Source of the DNA: Deinococcus arcticus
GTDB lineage: Bacteria; Deinococcota; Deinococci; Deinococcales; Deinococcaceae
Direction of reading: 5' to 3'
NCBI RefSeq assembly: GCF_003028415.1
Contig: NZ_PYSV01000012.1
Span: forward strand, 1-64,000
Length of the DNA stretch: 64,000 nt
Below the pieces are notes generated by a model that did no database searches, was not told the DNA's origin, and saw only the letters and a list, made by a program, of their open reading frames with translations. Below are positions 9,444 to 17,351 of this stretch, in pieces. How positions within the stretch are numbered: position 1 is the stretch's first letter; each line of letters opens with the position of its first letter. A program made the position numbers and the translations under genes.

Positions 9444-9876
9444 CACTACGTTCATAACATTGGTGTGCACATATATTCTTCACTGAACAGATTAATCCGT
9501 TTGATGTAATGACGTATGGCTTGTAGTACAAGGTTAGGTGCGATGTGGTTGCGGAAAAATGCCACCACAATCAAGTCACTTACGTGTTCTCGTCCGGAGC
9601 GGTGAGCTGCCCTTGAAGTAGGCATCAAAGAGTTGTTGGGTGATGGCCTTGGTCGGGGCTGCCTATTCTCGGCAAGCCGCATCAAGTGCCGTGGTGTGCA
9701 GAGAGGTCATGAGGCTACTTGAACGAAAGGGCCGACCACATGCAACCGCAAATACCTGACCACCACCCACTCAAAGATTTTTCGGAAGGTCTCAGTGTAA
9801 TGCCTGTCTAATGGCCACAGCGTGTGGCGAGGGCTCACGCGTCCATGTTACGAATGTGCCTCAACCAGCTTACCGT

Positions 9877-9892
9877 AAACGGCATGCCGTTT
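9877..9892. repeat. Perfect 16-bp palindrome
   Basis: AAACGGCATGCCGTTT is fully self-complementary. It is preceded by CAGCTTAC with 2 nt between. A closely similar CAGCTTAC precedes the larger palindrome about 85 bp further on, so the two may be related sites such as insertion-sequence ends, protein-binding sites or an origin element. Confidence 0.6.
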
Positions 9893-9966
9893 CGGCCCAG
9901 GTGGACATAGACCTGCTCCACGCGTACTTAACGCCAAACCCCTTAGCTCATAAGGTAGAGCAGCTT

Positions 9967-9992
9967 ACGGCATACGGGATCCCGTATGCCGT
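9967..9992. repeat. Perfect 26-bp palindrome
   Basis: Two 13-nt arms, ACGGCATACGGGA and its complement, meet with no spacer, so the whole 26 bp is a perfect palindrome centred on GATC. It shares the CAGCTTAC flank and an ACGGCAT core with the 16-bp palindrome upstream. There is no T tract, so it is not an ordinary terminator. A site for a dimeric protein is possible. Confidence 0.65.
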
Positions 9993-10114
9993 TGCCCGTT
10001 CGTAGATTGTCAAATTTAATGTGTCCACAATGTGCGAAGCAGCGCCGCAGCATCTGAGTGGGTCAATGCCTACCGCTAAAACTCATTGAGGATTCCAGCC
10101 TGGGTCCTGTTCGC

Positions 10115-10321
10115 TCACCTGCAGAACTCCTCGCTCGGCGCGTGTTCTGTACGCATTAACCAGGTATCGAATTCGGCTGACCGAGCCGTAAAACGCGCGT
10201 AATCCCGTGCACTGTCATCCGCGTACACCACCCCATCCGTCAGTTCCGCGAGGGCAGAAGCGAGGTAGCCATACAGCACATTCACTATGGCTCGCTGCCC
10301 GTTGACCGCCAGAAATACCAC
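10115..10321 (-). CDS. Small unassigned protein or gene remnant (68 aa)
   Basis: The frame has protein-like composition (VLYGYLASALAELTDGVVYA, then DDSARDYARF and a C-terminal EFDTWL). Its tone recalls small immunity-type proteins, but I cannot name a family. No clear ribosome site precedes it, so it may be the 3' remnant of a longer gene. It lies between the palindrome region and another remnant on the opposite strand. Confidence 0.3.
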   Translation of the reverse strand: MVFLAVNGQRAIVNVLYGYLASALAELTDGVVYADDSARDYARFTARSAEFDTWLMRTEHAPSEEFCR

Positions 10322-10335
10322 TAGCGTCCGCTTAG

Positions 10336-10560
10336 CCTAGTGGCCGCAAACACGGCTGGGTCATTGAACTGCGCCAGGTTGAATGGGAGACCGTGCGTTC
10401 CCGGTTCAACCTCCCATTCTGTGTCCAAGATTTGGCAGTGGGCACTCGTGCCGCCTGGGATGCCATGCACCGTGAACCACATGGAATGGTCATTGGGCTA
10501 GGCGAACCGCACACGCAGTACGAGGTGCTGTACCGAGCACTTCAGGAGAAAAGTGCCTAG
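10336..10560 (+). pseudogene. Possible gene remnant, 74 codons without a start
   Basis: A frame open from just after a stop and ending at TAG reads GRKHGWVIELRQVEWETVRS and later VQDLAVGTRAAWDAMHREPH. Composition and lack of low-complexity sequence suggest real coding ancestry, but no in-frame start sits near the beginning. The parent gene is not recognised. It is probably debris inside the integrative element. Confidence 0.25.
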
Positions 10561-10605
10561 GCTTAGATCATGTATATGGATGATTGAAAGGCCCTTCTCT
10601 GGCAA

Positions 10606-10776
10606 ATGCTGTCCAGCGTGAAGTTCTGCAAGATGGTGGGGAAGGCAGACCTAAAGGTCTGGCTCTTCGCTGTAGGGGCATTGTTTGCCGTTGGGCTCCC
10701 AGGAGTCAGCAGAATCACAGCGTATATCTGGCGAATCCAGCGGGTGTGCGCCATGACGGGGATGGTCAAAAAGTAG
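10606..10776 (+). CDS. Possible small membrane peptide (56 aa)
   Basis: An ATG frame encodes 56 residues with one hydrophobic stretch (VWLFAVGALFAVGLPGV, residues 18-34) between basic ends, as in a single-pass membrane peptide. GAAAGG lies about 16 nt upstream, too far for a good ribosome site. It could be chance. Confidence 0.22.
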   Translation: MLSSVKFCKMVGKADLKVWLFAVGALFAVGLPGVSRITAYIWRIQRVCAMTGMVKK

Positions 10777-10904
10777 GTGTGTGGGGATGAGCCATGGGGT
10801 TAGCTCCTGGAATGGACCATTGACCATCCCTACGCCCATCATCCCCAGGTTGACCAGTCGCCTGGAACGCGCCATGAATAATCCCCGAGGGTCGGGTGGC
10901 TGGT

Positions 10905-10952
10905 GGGGATAGGGGGTAGGGGATAGGGTGGGAGGCTATCCCCTGGGGATAG
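10905..10952. repeat. Cluster of GGGGATAG motifs, iteron-like
   Basis: Four copies of the 8-mer GGGGATAG lie within 48 bp, at 10905, 10919, 10936 (inverted) and 10945. The last two form the perfect palindrome CTATCCCCTGGGGATAG. The cluster lies just beyond the 3' end of the replication-like gene, so a replication origin or binding site for that protein is plausible. The function is inferred. Confidence 0.45.
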
Positions 10953-11022
10953 ATATACGTTTCCTTCAGAGGATGGGGCAGACGCGCGAGTTGGTGAGGT
11001 CGAGTTAACGACTGCCAGGTGG

Positions 11023-12153
11023 TCAGGCTCGCCCGTATGGATCACTACTTGAGGAAAAAGCAACAACAAAGAGCCGCGCGTGATGCCATAAGCTCAGGCC
11101 GGTGCCAGCGCGGCGTGCTAAAGCCTCTCCCATTTGGACAAGGCTGCCGTGGGAGAGGTTCGTGGCGAGTTTGGAAAGACGGAGGATATTGAGCAGGTGA
11201 TCTCCTGTGGTGGCCCCTTCATGGCCGTCATGTGTGGCGGGAGGCGCTGAACCGTTGGGCGGACGAACAGCAAGGCGGGTGAAGGGAACGGCTGGACCCC
11301 TCTGCCCGTCCATTCCTGGTGGGCTCCGGGCCCGAGGCGGAACCGGAGCGTGCTTTACCTGAGGCAAGGGCGAACAGACCGGGAGACCCAGCAACGTTGC
11401 TCTTTGCAGACAGGTTGGGGCTTGTGGCCCTTGTGTTTGTGCTGGGTCTAGCACTGCGCCTGGTGCTGGCGCGGTGTGCTGCGGCGCTTCCCACAGGTTG
11501 CGCGGGATGTTCTGACGCCAGCGACTGCGGGGCAGGCGTCCGAGGCGCATCCGGCCCTCCAGGTACATCTCTGCGGCGTCCAGACGCTGCGCCTGTAATG
11601 CCTCACGGGTGTATCGCAGGGCCGCTGATCGATTGGGGCGCGCGGCTCGTTCATCCGCTGGGCGGGACAGGTACCGGGCCAGGTTCTCCAGGTGGCTCAC
11701 CTTCCGTACAGCCACGGCATGCAGACGGCCGAACGTCCCTGTCGTTGGCAGGGACGTTCTTTCTGGAAGTGCCACCAGGGCATGAATGTGAATCAGCCCG
11801 CTGCGCCCGTAGGCCACTTGGGCCAGGGTTGGGGCATGGGGGAACAGGTGCTTTATTTCGGCCCGGCCTGCAGTGTGCGCCTCTGCATAGAAGTCCAGGG
11901 TGCCGGGTAGGGGCAGTACGACATGAAACAACTGGTGCCCCGGCAATGTCCATAAGCGAGGCAGGACCCCGGCGCCGTCCCCCAGCAGGGCCGCCGCTTT
12001 GCGGGTGCGTTTGGCCGTGGTATCCGTGACCGCGTCTGGTAGCCAGCCATGCACCCGGCGCAGGGGCCGGGCGATCTGGAACCCGTAGGTCCAAGGATGG
12101 GTGGCGTATTCAGCCAGCAGGGTCACGGAGCACTCCAAGCGGCAGCACGCCAC
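11023..12153 (-). CDS. HUH-motif replication initiator-like protein
   Basis: Up to 376 residues. The N-terminal half has the marks of a rolling-circle Rep or relaxase of the HUH type. A hydrophobic strand, LFHVVLPLPG (about 75-84), is in the position of motif 1. GLIHIHALVALP contains H122-I-H124 in the position of the metal-binding motif. ENLARYLSRPAD supplies a candidate catalytic tyrosine, Y161. The C-terminal 170 residues are proline-rich and poorly conserved-looking. The start is uncertain: GTG at the given end, or a GTG nine codons further in. Its setting beside an integrase, an excisionase-like gene and iteron-like motifs suggests an element that can replicate after excision. Rep activity is an inference from motifs only. 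Confidence 0.5.
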   Translation of the reverse strand: MACCRLECSVTLLAEYATHPWTYGFQIARPLRRVHGWLPDAVTDTTAKRTRKAAALLGDGAGVLPRLWTLPGHQLFHVVLPLPGTLDFYAEAHTAGRAEIKHLFPHAPTLAQVAYGRSGLIHIHALVALPERTSLPTTGTFGRLHAVAVRKVSHLENLARYLSRPADERAARPNRSAALRYTREALQAQRLDAAEMYLEGRMRLGRLPRSRWRQNIPRNLWEAPQHTAPAPGAVLDPAQTQGPQAPTCLQRATLLGLPVCSPLPQVKHAPVPPRARSPPGMDGQRGPAVPFTRLAVRPPNGSAPPATHDGHEGATTGDHLLNILRLSKLATNLSHGSLVQMGEALARRAGTGLSLWHHARLFVVAFSSSSDPYGRA

Positions 12154-12251
12154 CTGCCACGCGCCAGAAGGGGCGGGTGGAGCCGTGCGGAAGATGGGTT
12201 AAAGAGAAGACCGACGTGGTCGTCGGTCTCTACGGGGCAGGTGGGTTCAGG

Positions 12252-12440
12252 TCAGGATTGAGGGATGCCTGCCAGGAACTGCTGGACGGCGTCCAGTGGA
12301 ATCAGGTACCGCCGACCCACACGGACGCTGCGTAGCCGCCCCGAACGCAGTAGGGCGTTGATGGTGTTCTTAGAGAGTTGCAGCATGGGCTCGAGTTCTT
12401 TGGGGCTGTAGACGAGCTTCTCCTGGGTGAATTCAGTCAT
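12252..12440 (-). CDS. Helix-turn-helix excisionase-like protein
   Basis: A 62-residue protein of the MerR/excisionase-type small HTH family. The segment YSPKELEPMLQLSKNTINAL is the helix-turn-helix, and RLRSVRVGRRYLIPLDAV is the typical wing ending in a target-binding basic stretch. Such proteins direct excision by a tyrosine integrase or regulate plasmid genes. It lies upstream of the Rep-like gene on the same strand, and diverges from the zinc-finger gene across an operator-like inverted repeat. Confidence 0.75.
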   Translation of the reverse strand: MTEFTQEKLVYSPKELEPMLQLSKNTINALLRSGRLRSVRVGRRYLIPLDAVQQFLAGIPQS

Positions 12441-12478
12441 GGCGACGCTCCTTGTGGCCCATAGCGTCCCACATCAGC

Positions 12479-12512
12479 GTGTAATGGTCACCCATTTCGT
12501 AGACCATTACAC
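12479..12512. promoter_or_regulatory. Inverted-repeat operator between divergent genes
   Basis: GTGTAATGGTC and its exact complement GACCATTACAC are separated by 12 bp. The right arm ends 2 bp before the -10 box of the rightward gene, so a bound protein would block that promoter and could also affect the leftward excisionase-like gene. The likely binder is one of the element's own regulators (XRE, excisionase-like or zinc-finger protein). Confidence 0.65.
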
Positions 12513-12514
12513 GG

Positions 12515-12520
12515 TAGGTT
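12515..12520 (+). promoter_or_regulatory. -10 box (TAGGTT) for the zinc-finger gene, leaderless
   Basis: TAGGTT ends 7 nt before the ATG at 12528, the usual leaderless spacing in this window. It directly abuts the inverted-repeat operator, which suggests repression. Confidence 0.5.
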
Positions 12521-12527
12521 CTGGCCC

Positions 12528-13454
12528 ATGTCAGAGTCCGTGCAGATGTTTTGTCACTGGAGCGCAGAGTTCGCGGTCGAGTACGTGGAGGCCGCGCATG
12601 CGAGTGGAAAGGGGCTTCTCCGCTTCGCGCCCGTGCACCGGGAGGAGCGGTTGGTGGCCCGTGAATGGTTCGCCCGGTGGCACCGTCAGGCGCTGACGGG
12701 TAAGCCGTTACCGGCCGTCCTGAACACCCTGCTACCCCTGAGCGGTCTTGATCCTCGCTCTGACGGGTTTAAACACACCGTGGTACGGGTGGCAGAGGAA
12801 CTGGGCCCGTTGTTTACTTCGCTGCCCTGGCACGGGTTGGCATCCAACGCGTTCTACGAGGAGTCCGTAGAGATGTGGCACGCCGCCGCAGTGCAACTGG
12901 CTGACCTGGGGCGTGCCATGGGTCGCCTCTCGTCCACATCGCGTGACGGTTCAGAGGAGGCGCAGCTGCAACGGGCTGAGGAAGCTGCTGAAAGTGAGCA
13001 TGGACGGGAGTTGCTCGACACGGTCCCAGCGCAGCTGCGGGCAGAAATCATTCGCGGCTTTCTGGCTTCGCCCGGTATTTCCCCCATGGACAATCTGGAA
13101 ACGGCAATCTCGATTCAGATGGACAGGCTCTGGATCGTTCCCATGCGAAATGCTGGTGAAAGTGACGCGACCCTGGCATTGCCGCGGTTGCGGCTGTCAC
13201 CGGAGGACCACACCCTGCAGCTTAATCTGCCATTCGGAATTCAGGCGCTCCTAGTCATGATGGTTCATGACAAGCGGTTAGGGCGTTCGGTGCTGCTGCG
13301 TGATTGCGCTCGGCAGGATTGCCGTGTGGTGCGGTTCATGCAGCCCTCTCAGAGGTTCTGTTCCGAGCAGTGCCAGAAGCTTGATGCAGTTAGGCGGCAC
13401 CGCGCGAGAGCACGGGAAGCCAGCTCACTTGCCGACATTAGTCATATTGACTAA
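12528..13454 (+). CDS. Protein with C-terminal CGNR-like zinc finger
   Basis: A 308-residue protein. The C-terminal 50 residues hold C260-x4-C265-x12-C278-x3-C282, followed by a basic stretch (KLDAVRRHRARAREA). This resembles the CGNR-type zinc finger found in bacterial DNA-binding proteins. The remaining 250 residues are mostly helical and not recognised. The gene is leaderless and controlled through the adjacent inverted repeat. It is followed closely by the XRE gene and integrase on the same strand, so it is probably a regulatory or accessory gene of the mobile element. Confidence 0.55.
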   Translation: MSESVQMFCHWSAEFAVEYVEAAHASGKGLLRFAPVHREERLVAREWFARWHRQALTGKPLPAVLNTLLPLSGLDPRSDGFKHTVVRVAEELGPLFTSLPWHGLASNAFYEESVEMWHAAAVQLADLGRAMGRLSSTSRDGSEEAQLQRAEEAAESEHGRELLDTVPAQLRAEIIRGFLASPGISPMDNLETAISIQMDRLWIVPMRNAGESDATLALPRLRLSPEDHTLQLNLPFGIQALLVMMVHDKRLGRSVLLRDCARQDCRVVRFMQPSQRFCSEQCQKLDAVRRHRARAREASSLADISHID

Positions 13455-13463
13455 CATAGGTTT

Positions 13464-13685
13464 ATGGACACTGACGAACTCATTCGCCAGCGGATTCGGG
13501 TGCGAATGCAAGAGCGCGGCCTGACCCAAGCAGAACTGGCACGGCAGCTGGGCATCAAGCCCCCCTCACTGGCGCAGATCCTGAGTGGTCGTCGCGGGCG
13601 GGTGCCCGAAAGTCTACTGAACGTGCTACAGGCTCTCGACCTGCAGCTGGATGCCCTCTCTGCTCAGGAGAAACGGAATGGCTAA
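13464..13685 (+). CDS. XRE-family helix-turn-helix regulator
   Basis: A 73-residue single-domain Cro/C1-type DNA-binding protein. The segment LTQAELARQLGIKPPSLAQIL (residues about 20-40) is the helix-turn-helix. A TAACAT box lies 6 nt before the ATG, so the gene may have its own leaderless promoter. Its 3' end overlaps the integrase gene by 8 bp, which couples the two in translation. It is the best candidate for the element's repressor. Confidence 0.75.
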   Translation: MDTDELIRQRIRVRMQERGLTQAELARQLGIKPPSLAQILSGRRGRVPESLLNVLQALDLQLDALSAQEKRNG

Positions 13686-14871
13686 GCGGGCTAACGGCGA
13701 AGGCACTATAAGCCGTCGTAAAGACAGCAACGGCAAGACCAAAGGGTGGCGCGTCGGAGTCACTATCGGTAAAAAAGAGGACGGCTCACAGAAACGTCGG
13801 TGGATCAGTGGGAAGACCCAAGGCGAAATGCAGGAGAAGCTGCGGGCCCTGCAATCAGACCTGCACCAGGGCACCCTCGCGGACACCGACCGGATGACCG
13901 TGGCCGACTTCCTGAACCAGTGGGTGGCGCACAAGGAACGCGAGGGCATCAAGCCAAACACGGTGCAGAGCTACCGGGACACGGTGAACCGCTACATCAC
14001 GCCAAAGATAGGGCGCGTGAAACTGGAAAAACTGCGCCCACTGGATATCGAGCACATGCTGACGAGTTTGCGCGGCGACGATAAGAGCGCGTCGCTGCTG
14101 GCGTACACGCTGCGGGTCCTGAAGATGGCGCTGCAGCAGGCGGTGCGTTGGCAGATGCTGCCGCGAAACGTCGCGGATTCCGTGAGGGCACCGAAAATTG
14201 AACGCAAGGAGATGGAAGTCTGGGACCGGGTACAGGTGGCGCACTTCCTGAAGGTGACGGAACCTCATCCTCTGCACGCCGCTTTTTACCTGGCGCTGAT
14301 GACCGGGATGCGGCGCGGTGAACTCGTTGGCCTGAAATGGGAGGACGTGGATCTGGACCGCGCCCGCCTGACAGTAAAGAACAACCTCGTGGAGGTTATC
14401 GGTGCGCCGGTTGAGGGCAAGACCCGCCTCAAGAAGGCGACTATGTCGTCGGTTCGCCTAGAGGTCTCCACGCCCAAGAGCAAGGCGTCCCGCCGCACCA
14501 TCGTGCTGTCCAAGGGGACGGTGCAGAAACTCCGCGAGCAGCAGGCGCGGCAGGAGGCATGGCGCCAGCATGCAGGCGAAGCCTGGACGGAACGGGGATT
14601 CGTGTTCACCACGGTCACGGGTGATTTGGTCTGGCCAAGCGCGCTCGCCAAGGCTTACACCAGTCTGGTGAAGGAGGCGGGCGTGCCGCCCATCCGGTTC
14701 CACGACATGCGTCACACGGCGGCGTCTCTGATGATCAGCGTGGGCATCCCGCCGAAGACCGTCAGTGAGCGCTTGGGGCACAGTGACGTGGCATTCACAT
14801 TGAGGACCTACACGCACTTGTACGACGCCCAGCGGGAGGAGGCGGCGTTTGATATCGCAGATCTGGTCTGA
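13678..14871 (+). CDS. Tyrosine recombinase, integrase of the element
   Basis: A 397-residue phage-type integrase. The N-terminal arm-binding part (about 1-60) is basic, a SAM-like core-binding domain spans about 72-165, and the catalytic domain covers about 180-397. Catalytic residues visible are R212 (GMRRGEL), H342 and R345 (FHDMRHT), H368 (LGHSD) and nucleophile Y378 (RTYTHLY), with K269 in a plausible beta-hairpin lysine position. All are present, so it should be active. The start was chosen because GGAG lies just upstream and MAKRANGEGTI is a common integrase opening. It lies next to the 3' end of tRNA-Thr, which is its likely attachment site. Confidence 0.9.
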   Translation: MAKRANGEGTISRRKDSNGKTKGWRVGVTIGKKEDGSQKRRWISGKTQGEMQEKLRALQSDLHQGTLADTDRMTVADFLNQWVAHKEREGIKPNTVQSYRDTVNRYITPKIGRVKLEKLRPLDIEHMLTSLRGDDKSASLLAYTLRVLKMALQQAVRWQMLPRNVADSVRAPKIERKEMEVWDRVQVAHFLKVTEPHPLHAAFYLALMTGMRRGELVGLKWEDVDLDRARLTVKNNLVEVIGAPVEGKTRLKKATMSSVRLEVSTPKSKASRRTIVLSKGTVQKLREQQARQEAWRQHAGEAWTERGFVFTTVTGDLVWPSALAKAYTSLVKEAGVPPIRFHDMRHTAASLMISVGIPPKTVSERLGHSDVAFTLRTYTHLYDAQREEAAFDIADLV

Positions 14872-14960
14872 GTGGGGCAGAGTGGGGAGCCTTTTTCCCG
14901 TAGTGACACGGTAGTGACAATCGATCTTTTGTGCTGCTTTCCGGGCACCACCAGAAATGA

Positions 14961-14988
14961 AAAAAGCCCGCGCTGGGCGGGTCTTTTC
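14961..14988. terminator. Rho-independent terminator between integrase and tRNA-Thr
   Basis: CCCGC and GCGGG pair around a 5-nt loop (GCTGG), flanked by an A run on the left and TCTTTT on the right. Read on the minus strand it ends in six Ts, so it suits the tRNA gene best. It could also stop integrase transcripts. Confidence 0.65.
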
Positions 14989-14990
14989 CT

Positions 14991-15065
<75 letters not shown>

Positions 15066-15158
15066 CAACACGGAAGGGGCTTCCGGGGAAGCTCAAAGAG
15101 TATAGGAAGGGCGCCTGGGGGTGTCAAGGCGCGGGCCGGGCGGCCTATGCTGGCAGGC

Positions 15159-15887
15159 GTGAGCCTGCCGCCCGCCCCCTTCCAGACCATTTTTGGCGCC
15201 GCGCAGCCGCTGGACTGGCTGTGCCTCGCCCCCCATCCCGACGACGCCGAGATTGGTGCGGGCGGCACCCTGATTCGGCTGGCCCGGCAGGGGCGGGCCG
15301 TGGGCATTCTGGAACTTTCGCGCGGGGAGCGCGGCACCCAGGGCACCCCGGAGGCGCGGGTGGCCGAGTGCGTGCAGGCCGCCGCCATCATGGGGCTGGT
15401 GTGGCGCGGCCAACTGGGGCTGCCGGACGGCGAACTGCGCGACACGCTGCCCGGCGCCCACGCCCTGGCCGCCGCGCTGCGGGCCGTGCGCCCCCGCGTG
15501 CTGGTGGTGCCGCACCACCATGACCGCCACCCGGACCACTTCGGCACCTACCAGCTGGCCAAGCGGGCGGTGCATCTGGCACAGCTGAGAAAAGCCGACC
15601 TGAGCGGCGAACCGCACCGGGTCGCGCGCGTGCTGCTGTACCAGGGCAACTCGGACATCCGGCCCACGCTGCTGGTGGATGTGGCAGCGGTGCAGGATAC
15701 CTGGGCCCAGGCGGTGCTGGCCCACGAGAGCCAGTTCGGGGGCGAGTCTGTGTCCGAAACCGTCACACCCGAAATCGTGGAGCGCCGCCGCGCCCGCCTG
15801 ACCTACTGGGGCACCCTGGCCCGCGCCCGCTACGCCGAGGCCTTTGAAGCCGAGGACCCCCTGCTGGTGGACCCGCTGGCGCTGTAG
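15159..15887 (+). CDS. bshB1: Bacillithiol biosynthesis deacetylase BshB1
   Basis: A 242-residue zinc N-deacetylase of the LmbE/PIG-L family. It removes acetyl from GlcNAc-malate, the second step of bacillithiol synthesis in the cytoplasm. The zinc site APHPDDAEIGAGGT begins near residue 24, followed by the family mark SRGERGTQGTP, and HHHDRHPDH lies further along. Length fits the family. I prefer the GTG start because a TATGCT box ends 7 nt before it. The ATG four codons upstream overlaps that box and would be an alternative. The neighbouring ParA gene is convergent. bshA and bshC are not in this window. Confidence 0.85.
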   Translation: MSLPPAPFQTIFGAAQPLDWLCLAPHPDDAEIGAGGTLIRLARQGRAVGILELSRGERGTQGTPEARVAECVQAAAIMGLVWRGQLGLPDGELRDTLPGAHALAAALRAVRPRVLVVPHHHDRHPDHFGTYQLAKRAVHLAQLRKADLSGEPHRVARVLLYQGNSDIRPTLLVDVAAVQDTWAQAVLAHESQFGGESVSETVTPEIVERRRARLTYWGTLARARYAEAFEAEDPLLVDPLAL

Positions 15888-15891
15888 GGGC

Positions 15892-16893
15892 TCAGTTCTC
15901 GCTCTGGGTGAGGCTGCTCAGCCACGTGCCAAAGGGGCTGGCGGGGCCCTTCACCTGCCCGCGCAGGCGGTCTTCCAGTTCGTCGGCAAGGTCCAAGCCG
16001 TACTTGTAGGCCGCCTGCCCGCCCACCACGTTGCCGCCGTATTTGTCGCGGTAGGTGGCCGCCGGGCGGTCGTGGCTCATGGCTTCCGCCATCGCGTTGG
16101 TCTGGGGCAGGCGGGTGTCGAAGATGGGCGGGGTGGGCTCGCCTGTGCCCTCAAAGGCGCGCGCCAGATCGCCGGGCAGCCGCGAGAGGCCCTGGCGGTG
16201 CTGGGTGCTGCTGCCCTGATACTTGGTGATTAGCACGCCCAGGCAGGTCAGGCGCAGGCCCCGGGCCCGGCGCAATTCGGCAATGCGCCCGGCAATCTGG
16301 CCAATGCCGTAGGTGCTCAGGCGGTCGGGAATGGTGGGAATCAGGTAGTGGTCGCTGACCTCCAGTCCGTTTTGCGTGACAAACCCCAGGTTGGGCGGGC
16401 AGTCAATGAGGACGTAGTCGTAGCCGGCAAAGTGCGGCGCCACGTAGCGCTTCACCGCCTCCATGGGATTGACCGCGTAATGGGTGCGCGCGGCAATGTC
16501 CTGCATGCGGTCTTGCACGTCAATCAGGCGGATGGAACTGGGCAGCAGGTCCACCCGGCCGTAGCGGCTGCCCTCGGGCAGGTGCGCCATCACCTCGGCG
16601 GGCACACGGTTGAGATTGCTGGCCCCGCGCACAATCGCCTGTGCCGGATCAAAGGACTGGGTGCCGCGCAGCAGGTCCAGAAACAGGTGGGCCAGCGTCT
16701 GCCCGGCCTCGTCCGCCTGGGCCCAGCGCTCCTCGCCGATCAGGGCCAGGGTGGCGTTCGTCTGGGGGTCCAGGTCCAGCACCAGCACCCGTTTCTGCTT
16801 CAAAAAGGCCAGGGTGTCGGCCAGCTGCACGGTGGCGGTGGTCTTGGCCACGCCGCCCTTGAGGTTGATAAACGACAGAACGGTGGGGCTCAT
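15892..16893 (-). CDS. ParA-family ATPase
   Basis: A 333-residue ParA/Soj-type P-loop ATPase. It has a deviant Walker A, KGGVAKTT, near residue 13, a Walker B-like VLVLDLDPQTNA and a later YDYVLIDCPPNLG segment. ParA proteins drive partition of DNA or other cargo by ATP-dependent binding to DNA. No parB or centromere-like repeat lies beside it, so the cargo is unknown. It starts 2 nt after the stop of the peroxiredoxin gene, without its own ribosome site, so the two are co-transcribed and probably coupled in translation. Length is typical. Confidence 0.85.
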   Translation of the reverse strand: MSPTVLSFINLKGGVAKTTATVQLADTLAFLKQKRVLVLDLDPQTNATLALIGEERWAQADEAGQTLAHLFLDLLRGTQSFDPAQAIVRGASNLNRVPAEVMAHLPEGSRYGRVDLLPSSIRLIDVQDRMQDIAARTHYAVNPMEAVKRYVAPHFAGYDYVLIDCPPNLGFVTQNGLEVSDHYLIPTIPDRLSTYGIGQIAGRIAELRRARGLRLTCLGVLITKYQGSSTQHRQGLSRLPGDLARAFEGTGEPTPPIFDTRLPQTNAMAEAMSHDRPAATYRDKYGGNVVGGQAAYKYGLDLADELEDRLRGQVKGPASPFGTWLSSLTQSEN

Positions 16894-16895
16894 GG

Positions 16896-17351
16896 CTACA
16901 GCTCGCGCAGTTTGGCCAGCACCAGCTCGGGGCGCACCGTGTAGGCCCCGGTGGTGTCCTCGACATGCTGGTAGCGCACAGTCCCCGCCCGGTCAATCAG
17001 AAAGACCGCCCGCCCGCTGATGCCGCGCTCGTCAATGGCCACGCCGTAGAGCCGCGCCGCCGCCAGGGTCATGTCGGCCAGCAGGGGCACCTCGATGCCG
17101 TATTCGGCGGCCCACGCCTTGTGGGCATGCACCGAATCGCGGTTGATACCCAGGACCACGGCGCCAGCATCGGCAAAGTCGTCCTGGCGCCCGGAGTATT
17201 CGGGCAGCTGCATGGAGCACACCGGGCTGAAGTCCAGGGGGTAGAACACCAGCACCACATGCTGGTGGCCCCGGTAGCTGCTGAGGGTGATCTGCTCGCC
17301 CGTCGAGGCCGGCAGGGTGAAGTCGGGGGCAGGCTGTCCCACAAGGCTCAT
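16896..17351 (-). CDS. Peroxiredoxin (AhpC/TSA family, 1-Cys type)
   Basis: A 151-residue thioredoxin-fold peroxidase that reduces hydrogen peroxide and organic peroxides. The fold start reads VGQPAPDFTLPASTG. The peroxidatic cysteine is in PLDFSPVC, the family's PxxxTxxC with serine for threonine. No second cysteine is seen, so a 1-Cys AhpE-like mechanism with an outside thiol, perhaps bacillithiol, is likely; that partner is an inference. The start is fixed by a TAGACT box 7 nt before the ATG. Transcription continues into parA. Confidence 0.85.
   Translation of the reverse strand: MSLVGQPAPDFTLPASTGEQITLSSYRGHQHVVLVFYPLDFSPVCSMQLPEYSGRQDDFADAGAVVLGINRDSVHAHKAWAAEYGIEVPLLADMTLAAARLYGVAIDERGISGRAVFLIDRAGTVRYQHVEDTTGAYTVRPELVLAKLREL

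Larger units (their letters stand above)
9444..10114. other. Gene-poor stretch with decayed coding remnants and large palindromes
   Basis: No intact gene is supported here. On the minus strand, about 9452-9685 reads as a 77-codon frame with a PNLVLQAIRHYIKR segment that faintly recalls the start of IS6-family transposases. A minus-strand piece around 9870-9920, EQVYVHLGRNG, could be from the same kind of element. Both are too eroded to assign. The notable features are two perfect palindromes, listed separately. Confidence 0.3.

Noticed and set aside
9452..9685. Intact 77-residue minus-strand gene
   Set aside because: Only a faint likeness to an IS6-type transposase start, no ribosome site or -10 box, and it lies in a decayed stretch.
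15892..16893. Plasmid-type parAB partition locus
   Set aside because: No parB gene or centromere-like repeats lie beside parA, and the neighbours are chromosomal.
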